Shown: positions 46,600 to 59,380 of the stretch, piece after piece
Layout of the letters: every line of letters begins with the position of its first letter
Numbering within the stretch: the stretch's first letter is position 1
From: Geomonas propionica
Lineage (GTDB): Bacteria; Desulfobacterota; Desulfuromonadia; Geobacterales; Geobacteraceae
Reading direction: 5' to 3'
Length of the DNA stretch: 64,000 bases
Assembly: GCF_016458235.1 (NCBI RefSeq)
Contig: NZ_JAEMHK010000004.1
Coordinates: 1-64,000, forward strand
Notes under the pieces: generated by a model
Databases searched by the model: none
Seen by the model: the letters and a program-made list of their open reading frames with translations, nothing else
What the model was told of the DNA's origin: nothing
Position numbers and translations under genes: made by a program

Positions 46600-47733
46600 T
46601 TACTTAACCTCCTTGATCTTTTCGAGGATCTGCCCCGGGTTGATCGGCTCGCCGTCAACGCGGAAGATGCCGTGGACCGGTGCCTTGCCTTCAGCGCAGC
46701 GCTTCACTTCGCCGGTGCACATGCCGAGGTTCATCTCCGGGGTGATGAATGCCTTCACCTTGCCGGCGAGAGCCGCGATCTGCTTCTCCGGGAACGGCCA
46801 GAAGGTCTTGATCCTGAACAGGCCGGCCTTGATGCCCTGCTTCCTGGCCTCGTTGACTGCGAAACGGGCGGAGCGGGAGGTGGAACCGAAGGCGACGATG
46901 GCGACTTCGGCGTCGGCAAGTTCGTACTCTTCGAACTGGACGATGTCGTCTACGTTGCCTTCAACCTTGCGCACCTGGCGCTCTTCCTCGTCCTGTACCC
47001 AGGCTGCCTTGGTGGTCGGGAAGCCGTCCTGGCCCTTGTTGAGGCCGGTCACGTGGAAGCGGTAGTCGGTGCCGAAAGCTGCCAGCGGCGGTACGTCGCC
47101 GAAGCTGGTATCGTACGGCTTGTACTCGGCCGGGGAGACGCTCGGAGCGGTCCTGTTGATGACTTCCAGTTCGCCCGGCTCCGGGAACACGATGCGCTCG
47201 CGCATGTGGGCTACGATCTCGTCCGGCATGATCATTACCGGGGTGCGGTATTTCTCAGCCAGGTTGAAGGCGCGCACGGTCTCTTCGAAAAGTTCCTGCA
47301 CGGAAGCCGGGGTGAGGCAGATGGCCGGGTGGTCACCGTGGGTGCCCCACTTGGCGCTCATGACGTCGGACTGGGAAGGGCCGGTCGGCATGCCGGTGGA
47401 CGGGCCGCCCCTCATGACGTTGACGATGACGCACGGGGTCTCGGCGATGCAGGCGTAGCCGATCAGCTCCTGCTTCAGAGAGAGGCCCGGGCCGGAGGTC
47501 GCGGTCAGTACTTTCGCGCCGGTCAAGGAAGCGCCGATGATGGAAGCCATGGCACCGATCTCGTCTTCCATCTGGATGAATTTACCGCCGATCTTCGGAA
47601 GCTCGACAGACATAACCTCTGCCACCTCGGTGGAAGGTGTAATCGGATAACCGCCGAAGAACGTGCACCCGGCGTAGAGTGCCCCCTGTGCGGCAGCTTC
47701 GTTCCCCTGAAGGAATGCAACTTTTTTAGCCAC
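46600..47733 (-). CDS. korA: 2-oxoglutarate:ferredoxin oxidoreductase alpha subunit
   Basis: 377 residues, the pyrimidine-binding core subunit. The N-terminus has FLQGNEAAAQGALYAGCTFFGGYPITPSTE-like sequence (MAKKVAFLQGNEAAAQGALY), and RGGPSTGMPTGPSQSD is the family signature. The start is a GTG at 47733, with AGGAGG 7 bases upstream. 2-oxoglutarate is the favoured substrate because the operon adjoins mdh and icd; 2-oxoisovalerate or another 2-oxoacid is possible. Confidence 0.95.
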   Translation of the reverse strand: MAKKVAFLQGNEAAAQGALYAGCTFFGGYPITPSTEVAEVMSVELPKIGGKFIQMEDEIGAMASIIGASLTGAKVLTATSGPGLSLKQELIGYACIAETPCVIVNVMRGGPSTGMPTGPSQSDVMSAKWGTHGDHPAICLTPASVQELFEETVRAFNLAEKYRTPVMIMPDEIVAHMRERIVFPEPGELEVINRTAPSVSPAEYKPYDTSFGDVPPLAAFGTDYRFHVTGLNKGQDGFPTTKAAWVQDEEERQVRKVEGNVDDIVQFEEYELADAEVAIVAFGSTSRSARFAVNEARKQGIKAGLFRIKTFWPFPEKQIAALAGKVKAFITPEMNLGMCTGEVKRCAEGKAPVHGIFRVDGEPINPGQILEKIKEVK

Positions 47734-47754
47734 TTTCTTACCTCCTAAAATTGT

Positions 47755-47946
47755 TTACGATACTTTGATTGCAAAGTCAGGGCATCTAAGCTCGCACTGC
47801 ATGCACTTGATGCAGGCCTCAAGGTTCTTGACGCTTGCTACAAAGCCCTTCATTTCCAAGACCTTGGTGGGGCAAAACTCCACACAGATGTGGCACCCCT
47901 TGCAGTACTTCTCGATGATCTCGATGTTCGCCGGTGTTTTCTCCAT
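47755..47946 (-). CDS. korD: 2-oxoglutarate:ferredoxin oxidoreductase delta subunit (ferredoxin-like)
   Basis: About 63 residues with two 4Fe-4S motifs, CKGCHICVEFCPTKVL and CIKCMQCELRCPDFAI. It carries electrons from the core enzyme to soluble ferredoxin. A longer frame exists, but the ATG at 47946 has GGAG upstream and gives family length. It heads the korDABC operon, below the mdh terminator. Confidence 0.93.
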   Translation of the reverse strand: MEKTPANIEIIEKYCKGCHICVEFCPTKVLEMKGFVASVKNLEACIKCMQCELRCPDFAIKVS

Positions 47947-48060
47947 CAACGTAGCTCCTTTGACAAATTGCCTTCGCAGGCTGTGCAAATGGTGGGTATA
48001 TAACACATAGTGTTTACAAAATGCAAGTACTCGGACTGGCGCCCGAACACGGCTCTTTGT

Positions 48061-48096
48061 AAAAAAGGGGTAGAGAGGGGAAACCTCCCTACCCCC
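48061..48096 (-). terminator. Terminator of mdh
   Basis: On the minus strand GGGGTAGGGAGG pairs with CTCTCTACCCC around the loop and is followed by TTTTTT. It separates mdh from korD and shows that korDABC needs its own promoter, in 47947-48060. Confidence 0.8.
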
Positions 48097-48119
48097 TGTA
48101 GTACAGCGTAGCTTGCAGC

Positions 48120-51430
<3,311 letters not shown>

Positions 51431-51568
51431 TCACCCGACATGGTGTTTTATTGGCCTACCGGAGTCCGTCAACAACCTGCCACCTACCCAACGCGAGGGG
51501 CCATTGTGGCGACTCTCGAAATATATAAAGGATTATGGGATGTTAGCAGGATATGCTGGGATTTCAAA

Positions 51569-51589
51569 TTTTGTATACAGTATACAAAA
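51569..51589. promoter_or_regulatory. Perfect 21-bp palindrome, candidate operator for icd
   Basis: TTTTGTATAC, one central base, then the exact reverse complement. It is 202 bases upstream of the icd start. Palindromes built from TGTATAC and GTATACA halves are known targets of GntR-type and other repressors. The protein that binds here cannot be named from sequence. Confidence 0.6.
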
Positions 51590-51810
51590 CGTTTTTCACT
51601 GTCAAGGGAAAATCTGGGTGGATTCAATGAGGATTCAAATGAGGGGAGAAGCGGTAGAAAAAGGAGCGCCGGCGAGGAGTGCGCCGGGCCAGGGCATTAA
51701 AAAAGCGAGGTAAAACGCGCAGTGGCGTGGAAGTATTGGCAAAAAGCAGTGGGGCGGCGTCCGGTGCGACAGGGACGGCGGCAAGCGTATCCGCGACGCA
51801 CCCGCCACAT

Positions 51811-51840
51811 CCTCGCCGACGATATGTGATGCCGGCGAGG
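51811..51840 (-). terminator. Hairpin below the LysM gene
   Basis: CCTCGCCG and CGGCGAGG around 14 bases, 48 bases after the stop codon. No T-run, so its role as terminator is uncertain. Confidence 0.4.
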
Positions 51841-51887
51841 TGTCGACAAAATACCGTTCAAAAATACCGTCTAACGAAAAAGAAAAT

Positions 51888-52577
51888 TCAGTGCAGCGGG
51901 TGGTCTTGGGCGTAGCGGCGGGCCTCTGCGTAATCATCGCGCCCGAAGTTCCTGGGAACACGCAGCACCTGCCCCGGCCAGATGTGCTTGGGATCGCGAA
52001 TCTGGTCCCGGTTGGCGCGGTAGATCAGAGGCCAGAGGTTGCGGTCGCCGTACACCTCGGCGCGCGAGGCGATCAGCGGCAGCGATTCGCCCCTGCGCAC
52101 GGTCCAGGAGGCGACCTGGACCGGCTCTTTCACCACCGGCCGGACCTTGCGCCGCTCCGCCTCGGCAGCTTCCCGCTGCGCCTTCTCGGCGGCCAGCGCC
52201 TTGGCCAGGCGCTCCTCCTCCAGGCGGGCCAGCCGTACCAGCTCGGCCTGCCTGCGCTCCTCGGCCAGACGCGCGGCCTCCGCCAGGCGGCGCGCCTTTT
52301 CCGCGGCCACCTCCTCTGCGAGGAGATTCCCCTTAAGGATGGTCATCTGGAAGTAGCGGTCGGCTTCCTCCTGCTCGCTCTCCATGAGGTAGGCGTCCCC
52401 CTTGAGGAACGCCTGCAGCACGCTGGCGTACTCGGCCGGGTGCAGACGCTCACCACCTTCCAGCTTCAGCTGGTCCAGTTTGGCCGCGGCCTCATCGCGA
52501 AAACGCGGCGGCTGCGTTGCGCAGGCCGCCGCTGAGAGAATGAGCAGCAGGATTATGAAACGGGCGAAAAGCCTCAA
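51888..52577 (-). CDS. LysM-domain lipoprotein
   Basis: 229 residues. The signal peptide ends in a lipobox (LSAAAC), so Cys near 19 should be lipidated. Residues 45-150 are a long, Ala/Glu/Arg-rich coiled coil that includes a repeat-like region. The C-terminal LysM (about 155-210; SWTVRRGESLPLIAS and WPGQVLRVP) should bind peptidoglycan. It may link the outer or inner membrane to the wall. It starts 12 bases after aspS on the same strand. Confidence 0.9.
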   Translation of the reverse strand: MRLFARFIILLLILSAAACATQPPRFRDEAAAKLDQLKLEGGERLHPAEYASVLQAFLKGDAYLMESEQEEADRYFQMTILKGNLLAEEVAAEKARRLAEAARLAEERRQAELVRLARLEEERLAKALAAEKAQREAAEAERRKVRPVVKEPVQVASWTVRRGESLPLIASRAEVYGDRNLWPLIYRANRDQIRDPKHIWPGQVLRVPRNFGRDDYAEARRYAQDHPLH

Positions 52578-52589
52578 AGAGACGACGCC

Positions 52590-54374
52590 CTACTGCTTCG
52601 CGGCGAGACGAATACCCAGGTCGCGCAGCTGCAGCGTGTCGACGCCGGAGGGAGCCTCGGACATGAGGCAGGCACCCTTCTGGGTCTTCGGGAAGGCGAT
52701 GACGTCGCGGATGGAGTCGGAGCCGGTGATCAGCATCATCAGGCGGTCCAGGCCGAAGGCGATGCCGCCGTGCGGCGGGGTGCCGTACTCGAGGGCGTCC
52801 AGGAGGAAGCCGAACTTGCCGCGTGCGTTCTCCTCGGAGAGCCCCAGCATCTTGAACATGAGGGACTGCACCTCTTCCTGGTGGATCCTGATGGAGCCGC
52901 CGCCGATCTCGTTGCCGTTGAGCACCAGGTCGTAGGCCTTGGCGCGGCAGCGGCCGGGGTCGCTCTCCACGTACTGCAGGTCCTCGTCCATCGGCGCGGT
53001 GAAGGGATGGTGCACGGCAGCCCAGCGCTTCTCCTCTTCGTCCCACTCGAGCAGCGGGAAGTCGGTGATCCAGACGAAACGGTACACGTTGGGGTCGGTG
53101 AGCCCCATCTTGGCGGCCAGGTGGTTCCTGAGCTTGCCGAGGGAATCGTTGACCACCTTGGGCTTGTCGGCCACGAACAGGAGCAGGTCCCCTTCCTTGG
53201 CGTCAAAGGCCTTATCCATGGTGGCGATCTCTTCGGGGGTGAAGAATTTGGCGATCGGGGACTGCCACCCTTCCGCGGTCATCTTCACGTAGGCAAGCCC
53301 CTTGGCGCCGTAGATCTTGGCGAATTCGGTGAGATCGTCGATCTCCTTGCGGCTCATGGCGCCGGCGCCCTTCACGTTGATACCCTTGACGATGCCGCCG
53401 CCGTTGACCACGTCTGCGAAGACCTTGAAGCCGGAGGCCTTGACGATATCGGAGAGCTCCACCAGTTCCAGACCAAAGCGCAGGTCCGGGTTGTCCACGC
53501 CGAAGCGGCGGATCGCCTCCTGGTAGGTCATCCTCTGGATCGGCAGCTCGACCTTCACGCCGCGCGCCTCGGTGAAGATGCGGGCCATGAGCCCTTCCAT
53601 CACCGTGATGATGTCCTCGCGGTCGATGAAGGACATCTCGCAGTCGATCTGGGTGAACTCGGGCTGGCGGTCGGCGCGCAGGTCCTCGTCGCGGAAGCAG
53701 CGCACGATCTGGAAGTAGCGGTCGAAGCCGGAAACCATGAGGATCTGCTTGAAGAGCTGCGGGGACTGCGGCAGCGCGTAGAACTCACCCTTGTTGATGC
53801 GCGAGGGGACCAGGAAGTCGCGGGCGCCTTCCGGGGTGGATTTGGTGAGGAACGGGGTTTCCAGCTCCAGGAAGCCGTTGTCGGTCAGGTAGGAGCGGGT
53901 GAGCTGGGCCACCTTGGAGCGGAGGATCATGTTCTGCTGCAGCTGCCCGGTCCGAAGATCCAGGTAGCGGTACTTGAGGCGGATGTTCTCGTTGACGTCG
54001 ACAAAACCGTCCAGGGTGAAGGGAAGCGCCTTGGAGGGGTTCAGGAGCTTGCACTCCTTCACCAGCACCTCGACCGCGCCGGTATTCATCTTCGGGTTGA
54101 CGGTCCCTTCCGGGCGGGCCGCCACGGTACCCTTGATGGCGACGACGAACTCGTTGCGCACGGTCTCGGCCTTGGCGTGCCCTTCGGAGTTTCTTTCCGG
54201 GTCGAAAACCACCTGGGCGACGCCGTCCCGGTCGCGCAGGTCAACGAAGATGAGCCCGCCGTGGTCGCGCCGCTTGGCTACCCATCCCATCAGGACCACG
54301 TCCTGACCGATGTGCTCGGCCCGCAACTCGCCGCAATAACTGGTTCTCTTCCAATCGCCCAGAAAATCTATCAT
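52590..54374 (-). CDS. aspS: Aspartyl-tRNA synthetase
   Basis: 594 residues, the bacterial form. An N-terminal OB-fold anticodon domain is followed by class II catalytic motifs, with [34 protein letters not shown] and the C-terminal [15 protein letters not shown] insertion is at about residues 310-420. The ATG at 54374 lies 8 bases after AAGGAGG; an upstream extension is not family sequence. Whether it also charges tRNA-Asn depends on other genes not in this window. Confidence 0.97.
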   Translation of the reverse strand: MIDFLGDWKRTSYCGELRAEHIGQDVVLMGWVAKRRDHGGLIFVDLRDRDGVAQVVFDPERNSEGHAKAETVRNEFVVAIKGTVAARPEGTVNPKMNTGAVEVLVKECKLLNPSKALPFTLDGFVDVNENIRLKYRYLDLRTGQLQQNMILRSKVAQLTRSYLTDNGFLELETPFLTKSTPEGARDFLVPSRINKGEFYALPQSPQLFKQILMVSGFDRYFQIVRCFRDEDLRADRQPEFTQIDCEMSFIDREDIITVMEGLMARIFTEARGVKVELPIQRMTYQEAIRRFGVDNPDLRFGLELVELSDIVKASGFKVFADVVNGGGIVKGINVKGAGAMSRKEIDDLTEFAKIYGAKGLAYVKMTAEGWQSPIAKFFTPEEIATMDKAFDAKEGDLLLFVADKPKVVNDSLGKLRNHLAAKMGLTDPNVYRFVWITDFPLLEWDEEEKRWAAVHHPFTAPMDEDLQYVESDPGRCRAKAYDLVLNGNEIGGGSIRIHQEEVQSLMFKMLGLSEENARGKFGFLLDALEYGTPPHGGIAFGLDRLMMLITGSDSIRDVIAFPKTQKGACLMSEAPSGVDTLQLRDLGIRLAAKQ

Positions 54375-54527
54375 GTAAACCCTCCTTGGTTTTATCTGCA
54401 GGGAAATAAATCGCGTAACTATAACCAAAAACAATTTTCGCTTCAACCAAAAAGCACCCCCGCACGGGGATCAGGGGGCGCCTCGCCTGCCGTAACGGCG
54501 CGGCGGGCGAAGTGAGCGGAGGCAAAA

Positions 54528-54555
54528 AAGGCCCGGCAGAACTCTACCGGGCCTT
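54528..54555 (-). terminator. Terminator of the lactate cluster
   Basis: On the minus strand AAGGCCCGGTAG pairs with CTGCCGGGCCTT around a 4-base loop and is followed by TTTTG. It is 23 bases below the GntR gene. Confidence 0.85.
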
Positions 54556-54577
54556 CGGGTAACTTTCAGGTGCGCCG

Positions 54578-55300
54578 CTATTCGGATCCGCGCATGGAAA
54601 CGTAGGCGGAGCAGCGCTTCTGCGCGAAGTCGAGGTGCTCCAGCATGGCTTCGCGGGCCCCCTCTTCGTTTCGATCCCGGATCATCTCGTAGATCTTCAG
54701 GTGGTGATTGAAAAGCAGCCGCTGGTCCTCCTCGGTGAGGTAGACGGCGCGCCAGACGTCGCGCTGGAACTCCTGCATCGCCTCGAAGATGCTCTGCATC
54801 ATGTGCGACCAGACCACGTTGTGGGTGGCGCGGGCCACCAACATGTGGAAGTGGGCGTCGAAGTCCTCGGAGTGCTTCAGATCCTCCAGGTTCTTCTTCA
54901 TCCCCTCTATCACGGCCTCGAGCCGGCGGATGTCTTCGGGGAGCGCCCGGGATGCCGCGTACCAGGCGGTCCAGGACTCCATACCCTTGCGCACCTCGAT
55001 CACGTCGAGGGCGCGGTCGCCGTCGATGCGGATCAGTTCGGTGAGCGGCATGGACGCCGAATTCTCGACCAGAGAGCGGACCAGCGTCCCTCCCCCCTGG
55101 TAGGTTTCCACCAGCCCCGACGAGGTGAGGATGTTGAGCGCTTCGCGCACCGAGGGACGGGAAACGCCGAACAGCTCGGCCAATTCACGCTCAGGGGGAA
55201 GCTTCTCGCCGGGGTTGAATTCACCCGCCAAAATCGAACTGCGGATCTGTTCGGCGATCTGCGTCGATACCTTTTTCGGTTTAATCGGCGTAAATTTCAT
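54578..55300 (-). CDS. GntR/FadR-family (FCD) transcriptional regulator
   Basis: 240 residues. The N-terminal winged helix has the GntR signature GEKLPPERELAELFGVSRPSVREALNIL-type sequence (residues about 30-60). An all-helical FCD effector domain follows (about 95-225), with conserved metal or effector residues in HFHMLVARATHN and HHLKIYEM. It is related to LldR, PdhR and GlcC, which respond to lactate, pyruvate or glycolate. It is last in the minus-strand lactate cluster and probably controls lldP and the divergent LUD operon via the site at 61480. Confidence 0.92.
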   Translation of the reverse strand: MKFTPIKPKKVSTQIAEQIRSSILAGEFNPGEKLPPERELAELFGVSRPSVREALNILTSSGLVETYQGGGTLVRSLVENSASMPLTELIRIDGDRALDVIEVRKGMESWTAWYAASRALPEDIRRLEAVIEGMKKNLEDLKHSEDFDAHFHMLVARATHNVVWSHMMQSIFEAMQEFQRDVWRAVYLTEEDQRLLFNHHLKIYEMIRDRNEEGAREAMLEHLDFAQKRCSAYVSMRGSE

Positions 55301-55419
55301 GTGGCACCGATACTACATTAGAGTGGCTAAGGCAACAAAATTTTTAGAGTCTGGCCACGCCCACCGCGTCAATTTGACGCACACGTCAACTCCTTTTCGA
55401 CCTGCCGTCCCGCTCCGGT

Positions 55420-56661
55420 TCAGGCATTGAGACTCATCTGCAGCAGCTCGGTCAGGTGGATCACCTTGACCGCCGGCGTTGCCTCGGCGAGCGCCTTTTT
55501 CAACTGCAACAGGCAGCCGGGGTTGCTGGTGACCAGGTAATCGGCTCCGGTCTTCTGAACGTTCTGCACCTTGCGCGACAGCACCCGGTCCGACATCTCC
55601 GGCTTCTCGATGTTGTAGGTGCCGGCCGAACCGCAGCAGGCATCGGCCTCGGGGAGTTCGCGGAAGTCGATGCCCGGGATCAGGTTAATCAGGGCGCGCG
55701 GCTGGCTGCGGATCCCCTGGCAGTGGGCGATGTGGCACGGGTCGTGGTAGGTCACCTTGAGCGGCAGCGGCTTGAGCTTGTCTTTCAAGGTCCCAGCCTC
55801 GGCGGCCAGGATTTCGGAGATGTCCCGCACCTTAGTACTGAAGGCGGTAGCGGCAACCTCTCCGTCCAGATGATGGCCGTACTTCTTCAGTTCGGCGCCG
55901 CAGCCGCCGCAGTCGGTGACCACGAAATCGAGCTCCTGGGACTGGAACAGGTCGGTGTTGAAGCGTGCCGCATCCTTGAGCCCGTCGATGTCGTGCCCCA
56001 GCATGTTGGGGGCGCCGCAGCATTTCTGGTCCTTGGGGGTCACCACCTTGTAGCCCAGGGTGGAAAGGAGCTCGACAGTGGCGAGGCTCGCCTCGCTGAA
56101 GATGAGGCTCATGACGCAGCCAAGAAAGAAGCCGACCGTCCCCTTCTGCTCGCCGACCGCCGGGGTCACTTCGCTGATGGTCTGGCGCAGCGGGGCCGCG
56201 GGGAGCTTCGGCAACAGCCCCTCCATCCTCCCCAGCGCCGACGGGAACACCTTCAGGAGCCCCAGCGAGCGCACCACCTTCTGCAGGCCGGTGCGCTGGT
56301 AGAGGCGCAGCGGCGCCGTGGCCGCCTCCAGGCGGTCCGGGTGCGGCACCAGCTTTCTGAGGATCAGGTCCTCCATCGTCGAGAGTCCCTGTTCCTGTTT
56401 TCTCTCGCAACGGAACTCCGCCACCAGTTCGCCGGCATTGACGCCGCAGGGGCAGGCAGAGGCGCAGGCCTGGCAGTCCAAACAGAGGGAAACGTATTCC
56501 AGAAACTTCTCGCTCTCCACCAGTTCGCCCTCCTGGAACTTGCGCACCAGCGCCACGCGACCGCGCGGCGAAGCGGTCTCCAGGAAGGACTCCTTATAAG
56601 TCGGGCAGTGCGGCAGGCACATGCCGCAACGCATGCAGTTGATCAGTTTGACGTAATCCAT
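55420..56661 (-). CDS. glcF: Glycolate/lactate oxidase iron-sulfur subunit GlcF
   Basis: 413 residues. The N-terminus has two 4Fe-4S motifs, CMRCGMCLPHCPTYKE and CLDCQACASACPCGV. Two CCG domains follow, with FFLGCVMSL and KCCGAPNMLGHD, then CGGCGAELKKYGHHL and CCGSAGTYN. It transfers electrons from GlcD to the quinone pool or another acceptor. A 97-base gap with an inverted repeat separates it from glcD. Confidence 0.94.
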   Translation of the reverse strand: MDYVKLINCMRCGMCLPHCPTYKESFLETASPRGRVALVRKFQEGELVESEKFLEYVSLCLDCQACASACPCGVNAGELVAEFRCERKQEQGLSTMEDLILRKLVPHPDRLEAATAPLRLYQRTGLQKVVRSLGLLKVFPSALGRMEGLLPKLPAAPLRQTISEVTPAVGEQKGTVGFFLGCVMSLIFSEASLATVELLSTLGYKVVTPKDQKCCGAPNMLGHDIDGLKDAARFNTDLFQSQELDFVVTDCGGCGAELKKYGHHLDGEVAATAFSTKVRDISEILAAEAGTLKDKLKPLPLKVTYHDPCHIAHCQGIRSQPRALINLIPGIDFRELPEADACCGSAGTYNIEKPEMSDRVLSRKVQNVQKTGADYLVTSNPGCLLQLKKALAEATPAVKVIHLTELLQMSLNA

Positions 56662-56670
56662 GAGAACCTC

Positions 56671-56756
56671 AGGTTAAGGTTGAGGTTGAGGTCAAGGAAA
56701 GGCGGGGTGAGCCGGACGACCTGGTCTCTGCTCAACCTCAACCTTAACCTCAACCT
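56671..56756. repeat. Inverted repeat, AACCTCAACCT family
   Basis: Left arm AGGTTAAGGTTGAGGTTGAG (56671-56690) and right arm CTCAACCTCAACCTTAACCT inside 56731-56756. The unit is 6 bases (AACCTC/T). It fills the glcF-glcD gap. Confidence 0.8.
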
Positions 56757-56758
56757 GT

Positions 56759-58132
56759 TTAAAAGATCTTGCCCGGATTCAAGGTCCCCCTGGGGTCGAA
56801 GGCGCCCTTGATGCCGCGCATGACGCGCAGCCCGGACTCGCCCACCAGTTTCGGGAGGTACTTCTTCTTGGCGACGCCGACGCCGTGCTCACCGGTGATG
56901 GTCCCGCCCATGGCGATGGTGGCCTCGAAGATCTCGCCGAAGGCCTGGTGCGCCCTTCTGATCTCGTCGGGGTTTCTCTCGTCAGTGAGGCAGGTGGGGT
57001 GCAGGTTGCCGTCGCCGGCATGACCGAAGGTGCCGATCAGGAGGTCGTACTTCTTGGCGGTATCCTGGATCAGTTTCACCATGGGAGCGATGCAGCTTCT
57101 CGGTACCGTCGCGTCCTCGAGGATGGTGGTGGGTCGCACCCGGGCCAGGGCGGAGAGCGCGACGCGGCGTGCGGTGGCGAGTTTCAGCGCCTCCTCGGGG
57201 CTCGCGGCGGTTTGGAAGAAGGAGCAGTGGTGCCGCTCGCAGATTTCGCGGATGCCGGCGGCGTCCTCTTCCACCTGGGCCGGATGGCCATCCACCTCGA
57301 TCAGGAGCACGGCGTCAACGTCCAGCGGCAGCCCCACGTGGGCATAGTCCTCGACGCACTTGATGGTGGTGCGGTCCAGAAACTCCAGCGTCGCCGGGAT
57401 GATGCGGGCGGCGATGATGTGCGACACGGTGAGGGCCGCCTGCTCGAGCTGCGGGAAATGCACCAGCATGGTCTTTTTGGCCTGAGGCTTCGGAATCAGC
57501 TTAACGATCACCTCGGAGAAAACGCCGAGGGTCCCTTCCGAGGAAACGAGGAGCTGGTTCAGGTTGTAACCCGCCACGTCCTTGACCACCTTGCCTCCGG
57601 TCTTCAGTACTTCGCCGTCGGCGAGAATCGTCTTCAGCCCCATGACGTAGTCGTCGGTGACGCCGTACTTGAGTCCCCTCAGTCCGCCGGAGTTCTCGGC
57701 CACGTTCCCCCCCATGGTGGAGATGTTCATGCTGCCAGGGTCAGGGGGGTAGAACAGTCCCTTGGCCTCCACCTCGCGATGCAGCGTCGAGGTGATCACG
57801 CCGGTTTCGACGGTCGCGGTCAGGTTCTCCTCGTCGATCTCGATGATGCGGTTCATCCTGCTGGTCTGCAGCACGACGCCGGCGTCGAAGGAGATGGAGC
57901 CGCCGGAGAGGTTGGTCCCCGAGCCGCGCGGAGTGACGCGCACGCCGGCACCGTTGCACAGCGCCAGCACCTTGGCGATCTCCTCGGAACTGCCGGGAAG
58001 GACCACCACGCCCGGGCGGCTTTGCAGCTCCGGGGTCGAGTCGTAGCCGTAGCAGGCAAGTGATTCCGGGTCGGAAAGGGTGTACTGCGCCCCCACTATC
58101 TCCGAGAGCGATTTTATGAAACTCGTTTCCAT
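56759..58132 (-). CDS. glcD: FAD-binding glycolate/D-lactate dehydrogenase subunit GlcD
   Basis: 457 residues, FAD_binding_4 and FAD-oxidase C-terminal domains. FAD-binding motifs are TPRGSGTNLSGGS and DPGSMNISTMGGNVAENSGG, and the C-terminus has FGHAGDGNLHPTCL and GGTITGEHGVG. It oxidises a 2-hydroxyacid, here most likely D-lactate (or glycolate), and passes electrons to GlcF. It lies 52 bases after lrgB. Confidence 0.94.
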   Translation of the reverse strand: METSFIKSLSEIVGAQYTLSDPESLACYGYDSTPELQSRPGVVVLPGSSEEIAKVLALCNGAGVRVTPRGSGTNLSGGSISFDAGVVLQTSRMNRIIEIDEENLTATVETGVITSTLHREVEAKGLFYPPDPGSMNISTMGGNVAENSGGLRGLKYGVTDDYVMGLKTILADGEVLKTGGKVVKDVAGYNLNQLLVSSEGTLGVFSEVIVKLIPKPQAKKTMLVHFPQLEQAALTVSHIIAARIIPATLEFLDRTTIKCVEDYAHVGLPLDVDAVLLIEVDGHPAQVEEDAAGIREICERHHCSFFQTAASPEEALKLATARRVALSALARVRPTTILEDATVPRSCIAPMVKLIQDTAKKYDLLIGTFGHAGDGNLHPTCLTDERNPDEIRRAHQAFGEIFEATIAMGGTITGEHGVGVAKKKYLPKLVGESGLRVMRGIKGAFDPRGTLNPGKIF

Positions 58133-58184
58133 GACGATGATTCCTTTCTTGGCTGTGTGATTGTCCGTGGCCGCCCTTTGGCCG

Positions 58185-58877
58185 CTAGTACAGGAACAGG
58201 GGCAGATAGTACGGTGCTACCAGTGCAGTGAAGACTGCGGCGATGGCCATCGCCACCCCGCCCATCGCCCCCGCCGTTTCGCTCTCCAGAAGGGCCACTG
58301 CGGTCCCCTGTCCGTGCGACACCGTTCCTAGGGCCAGCCCGCGCGCGACCTGGCTGCGCACCCGGCACAGCGTCAAAAGCGAGGGGCCCATGATGGACCC
58401 GATCATGCCCGTCGCCACCACGAAGGCGGCGGTCAGGCTCGCGTCCCCGCCGGCGAGCCGGGAGATCTCCACGGCGATCGGCACGGTGACCGACTTGGGG
58501 CCCAGCGAGAGAAGGACAGTAGGATCAAGCTGCAAAATTCGACCGGCGAGCAGCGCGGCCGCCATGGTGGTAAGAGAGCCCGCCATCACCCCGGCTAGCA
58601 CCGGCAGCGTATGTTGCATCAGCACCCTGCGGTTGTGGTACAAAGGCAGGGCCAGCGCCACCGTAGCCGGCCCCAGCAGGAAGGTCATCGCCTCCTTGGC
58701 CGGGCGGTAATCCTCCAGTCCGTAGCCGGTAACCTTCAGGACCGCAATAATGACGATAGTGCTAAGGAAGACCGGATTCAGTAGCGGGTGCCGGTAGGTC
58801 AGGAAGAGCTGCCGCGTCGCCAGATAACTGGTCACCGTAAGGACGACAAAGAAGGAGAACAAAACGGCGCCGCTCAT
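58185..58877 (-). CDS. lrgB: LrgB-family membrane protein
   Basis: 230 residues with about seven helices. It has LGPATVALALPLYHN, LGPKSVTVPIAVEISR and GTVSHGQGTAVALLES, the family core. LrgAB was named for murein-hydrolase control, but in Bacillus and Streptococcus the pair moves pyruvate. Its place between a lactate permease and lactate dehydrogenases suggests a pyruvate channel here. Its ATG overlaps the lrgA stop by 4 bases (ATGA). Confidence 0.9.
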   Translation of the reverse strand: MSGAVLFSFFVVLTVTSYLATRQLFLTYRHPLLNPVFLSTIVIIAVLKVTGYGLEDYRPAKEAMTFLLGPATVALALPLYHNRRVLMQHTLPVLAGVMAGSLTTMAAALLAGRILQLDPTVLLSLGPKSVTVPIAVEISRLAGGDASLTAAFVVATGMIGSIMGPSLLTLCRVRSQVARGLALGTVSHGQGTAVALLESETAGAMGGVAMAIAAVFTALVAPYYLPLFLY

Positions 58878-59239
58878 CGCTCCCCCCTTTGCTGCAGCAG
58901 TTGCACGGTGGCTCCGGTGACCGCGACGCCGATCATCGCGCTTACCACCAGGATCACCATAAGTTCCAGCCCGCTTTGTCGCATCAGGTCGCCGAAGGAC
59001 ATGAGGCCTACCGAGATCGGGATGAAGAAAAAGGCGAAATGTTTGAGCAGGAATCCACTGCCGGTCTCGATAAGAACAGGCTTTATGGTGCCGCTGGCAA
59101 GGAGGGCGAACATGATCAGCATCCCGGCGACATTGCCCGGCAGGGAGAGGTGCAACGCACCGACAAGCCACACCCCGCAGCGAAATACCAGCCACAGGAG
59201 CGCGATCTGCCAGCAGATGTCGAACAGCTTTCTTGCCAT
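58874..59239 (-). CDS. lrgA: LrgA/CidA-family membrane protein
   Basis: About 121 residues with four helices, holin-like CidA/LrgA topology, with LHLSLPGNVAGMLIMFALL and FAFFFIPISVGLM. The ATG at 59239 gives the family N-terminus; an AAGGAGGG lies further upstream than usual. It is the partner of LrgB and belongs to the lactate cluster, 141 bases after lldP. Confidence 0.85.
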   Translation of the reverse strand: MARKLFDICWQIALLWLVFRCGVWLVGALHLSLPGNVAGMLIMFALLASGTIKPVLIETGSGFLLKHFAFFFIPISVGLMSFGDLMRQSGLELMVILVVSAMIGVAVTGATVQLLQQRGER

Positions 59240-59323
59240 GAGCCTGCACCGCTTTGCCCTGCCCTCCTTGTTCTTTGAGGAGGGGCAGGTGCGCTTGAGG
59301 AAAAGAGTCGGTTTCTGGAGGTA

Positions 59324-59358
59324 CCGGCAGCCCAAGAGATAAACTCCCGGGCTGCCGG
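59324..59358 (-). terminator. Hairpin below lldP
   Basis: CCGGCAGCCC and GGGCTGCCGG around 15 bases, 22 bases after the lldP stop. No T-run, so part of the transcription may continue into lrgAB. Confidence 0.5.
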
Positions 59359-59380
59359 CGTCAGGGTGGTACCGCTACGG

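Noticed and set aside
52770..54515. Plus-strand open frame of 581 codons opposite aspS
   Set aside because: Antisense shadow of aspartyl-tRNA synthetase; no ribosome site or recognisable domain.
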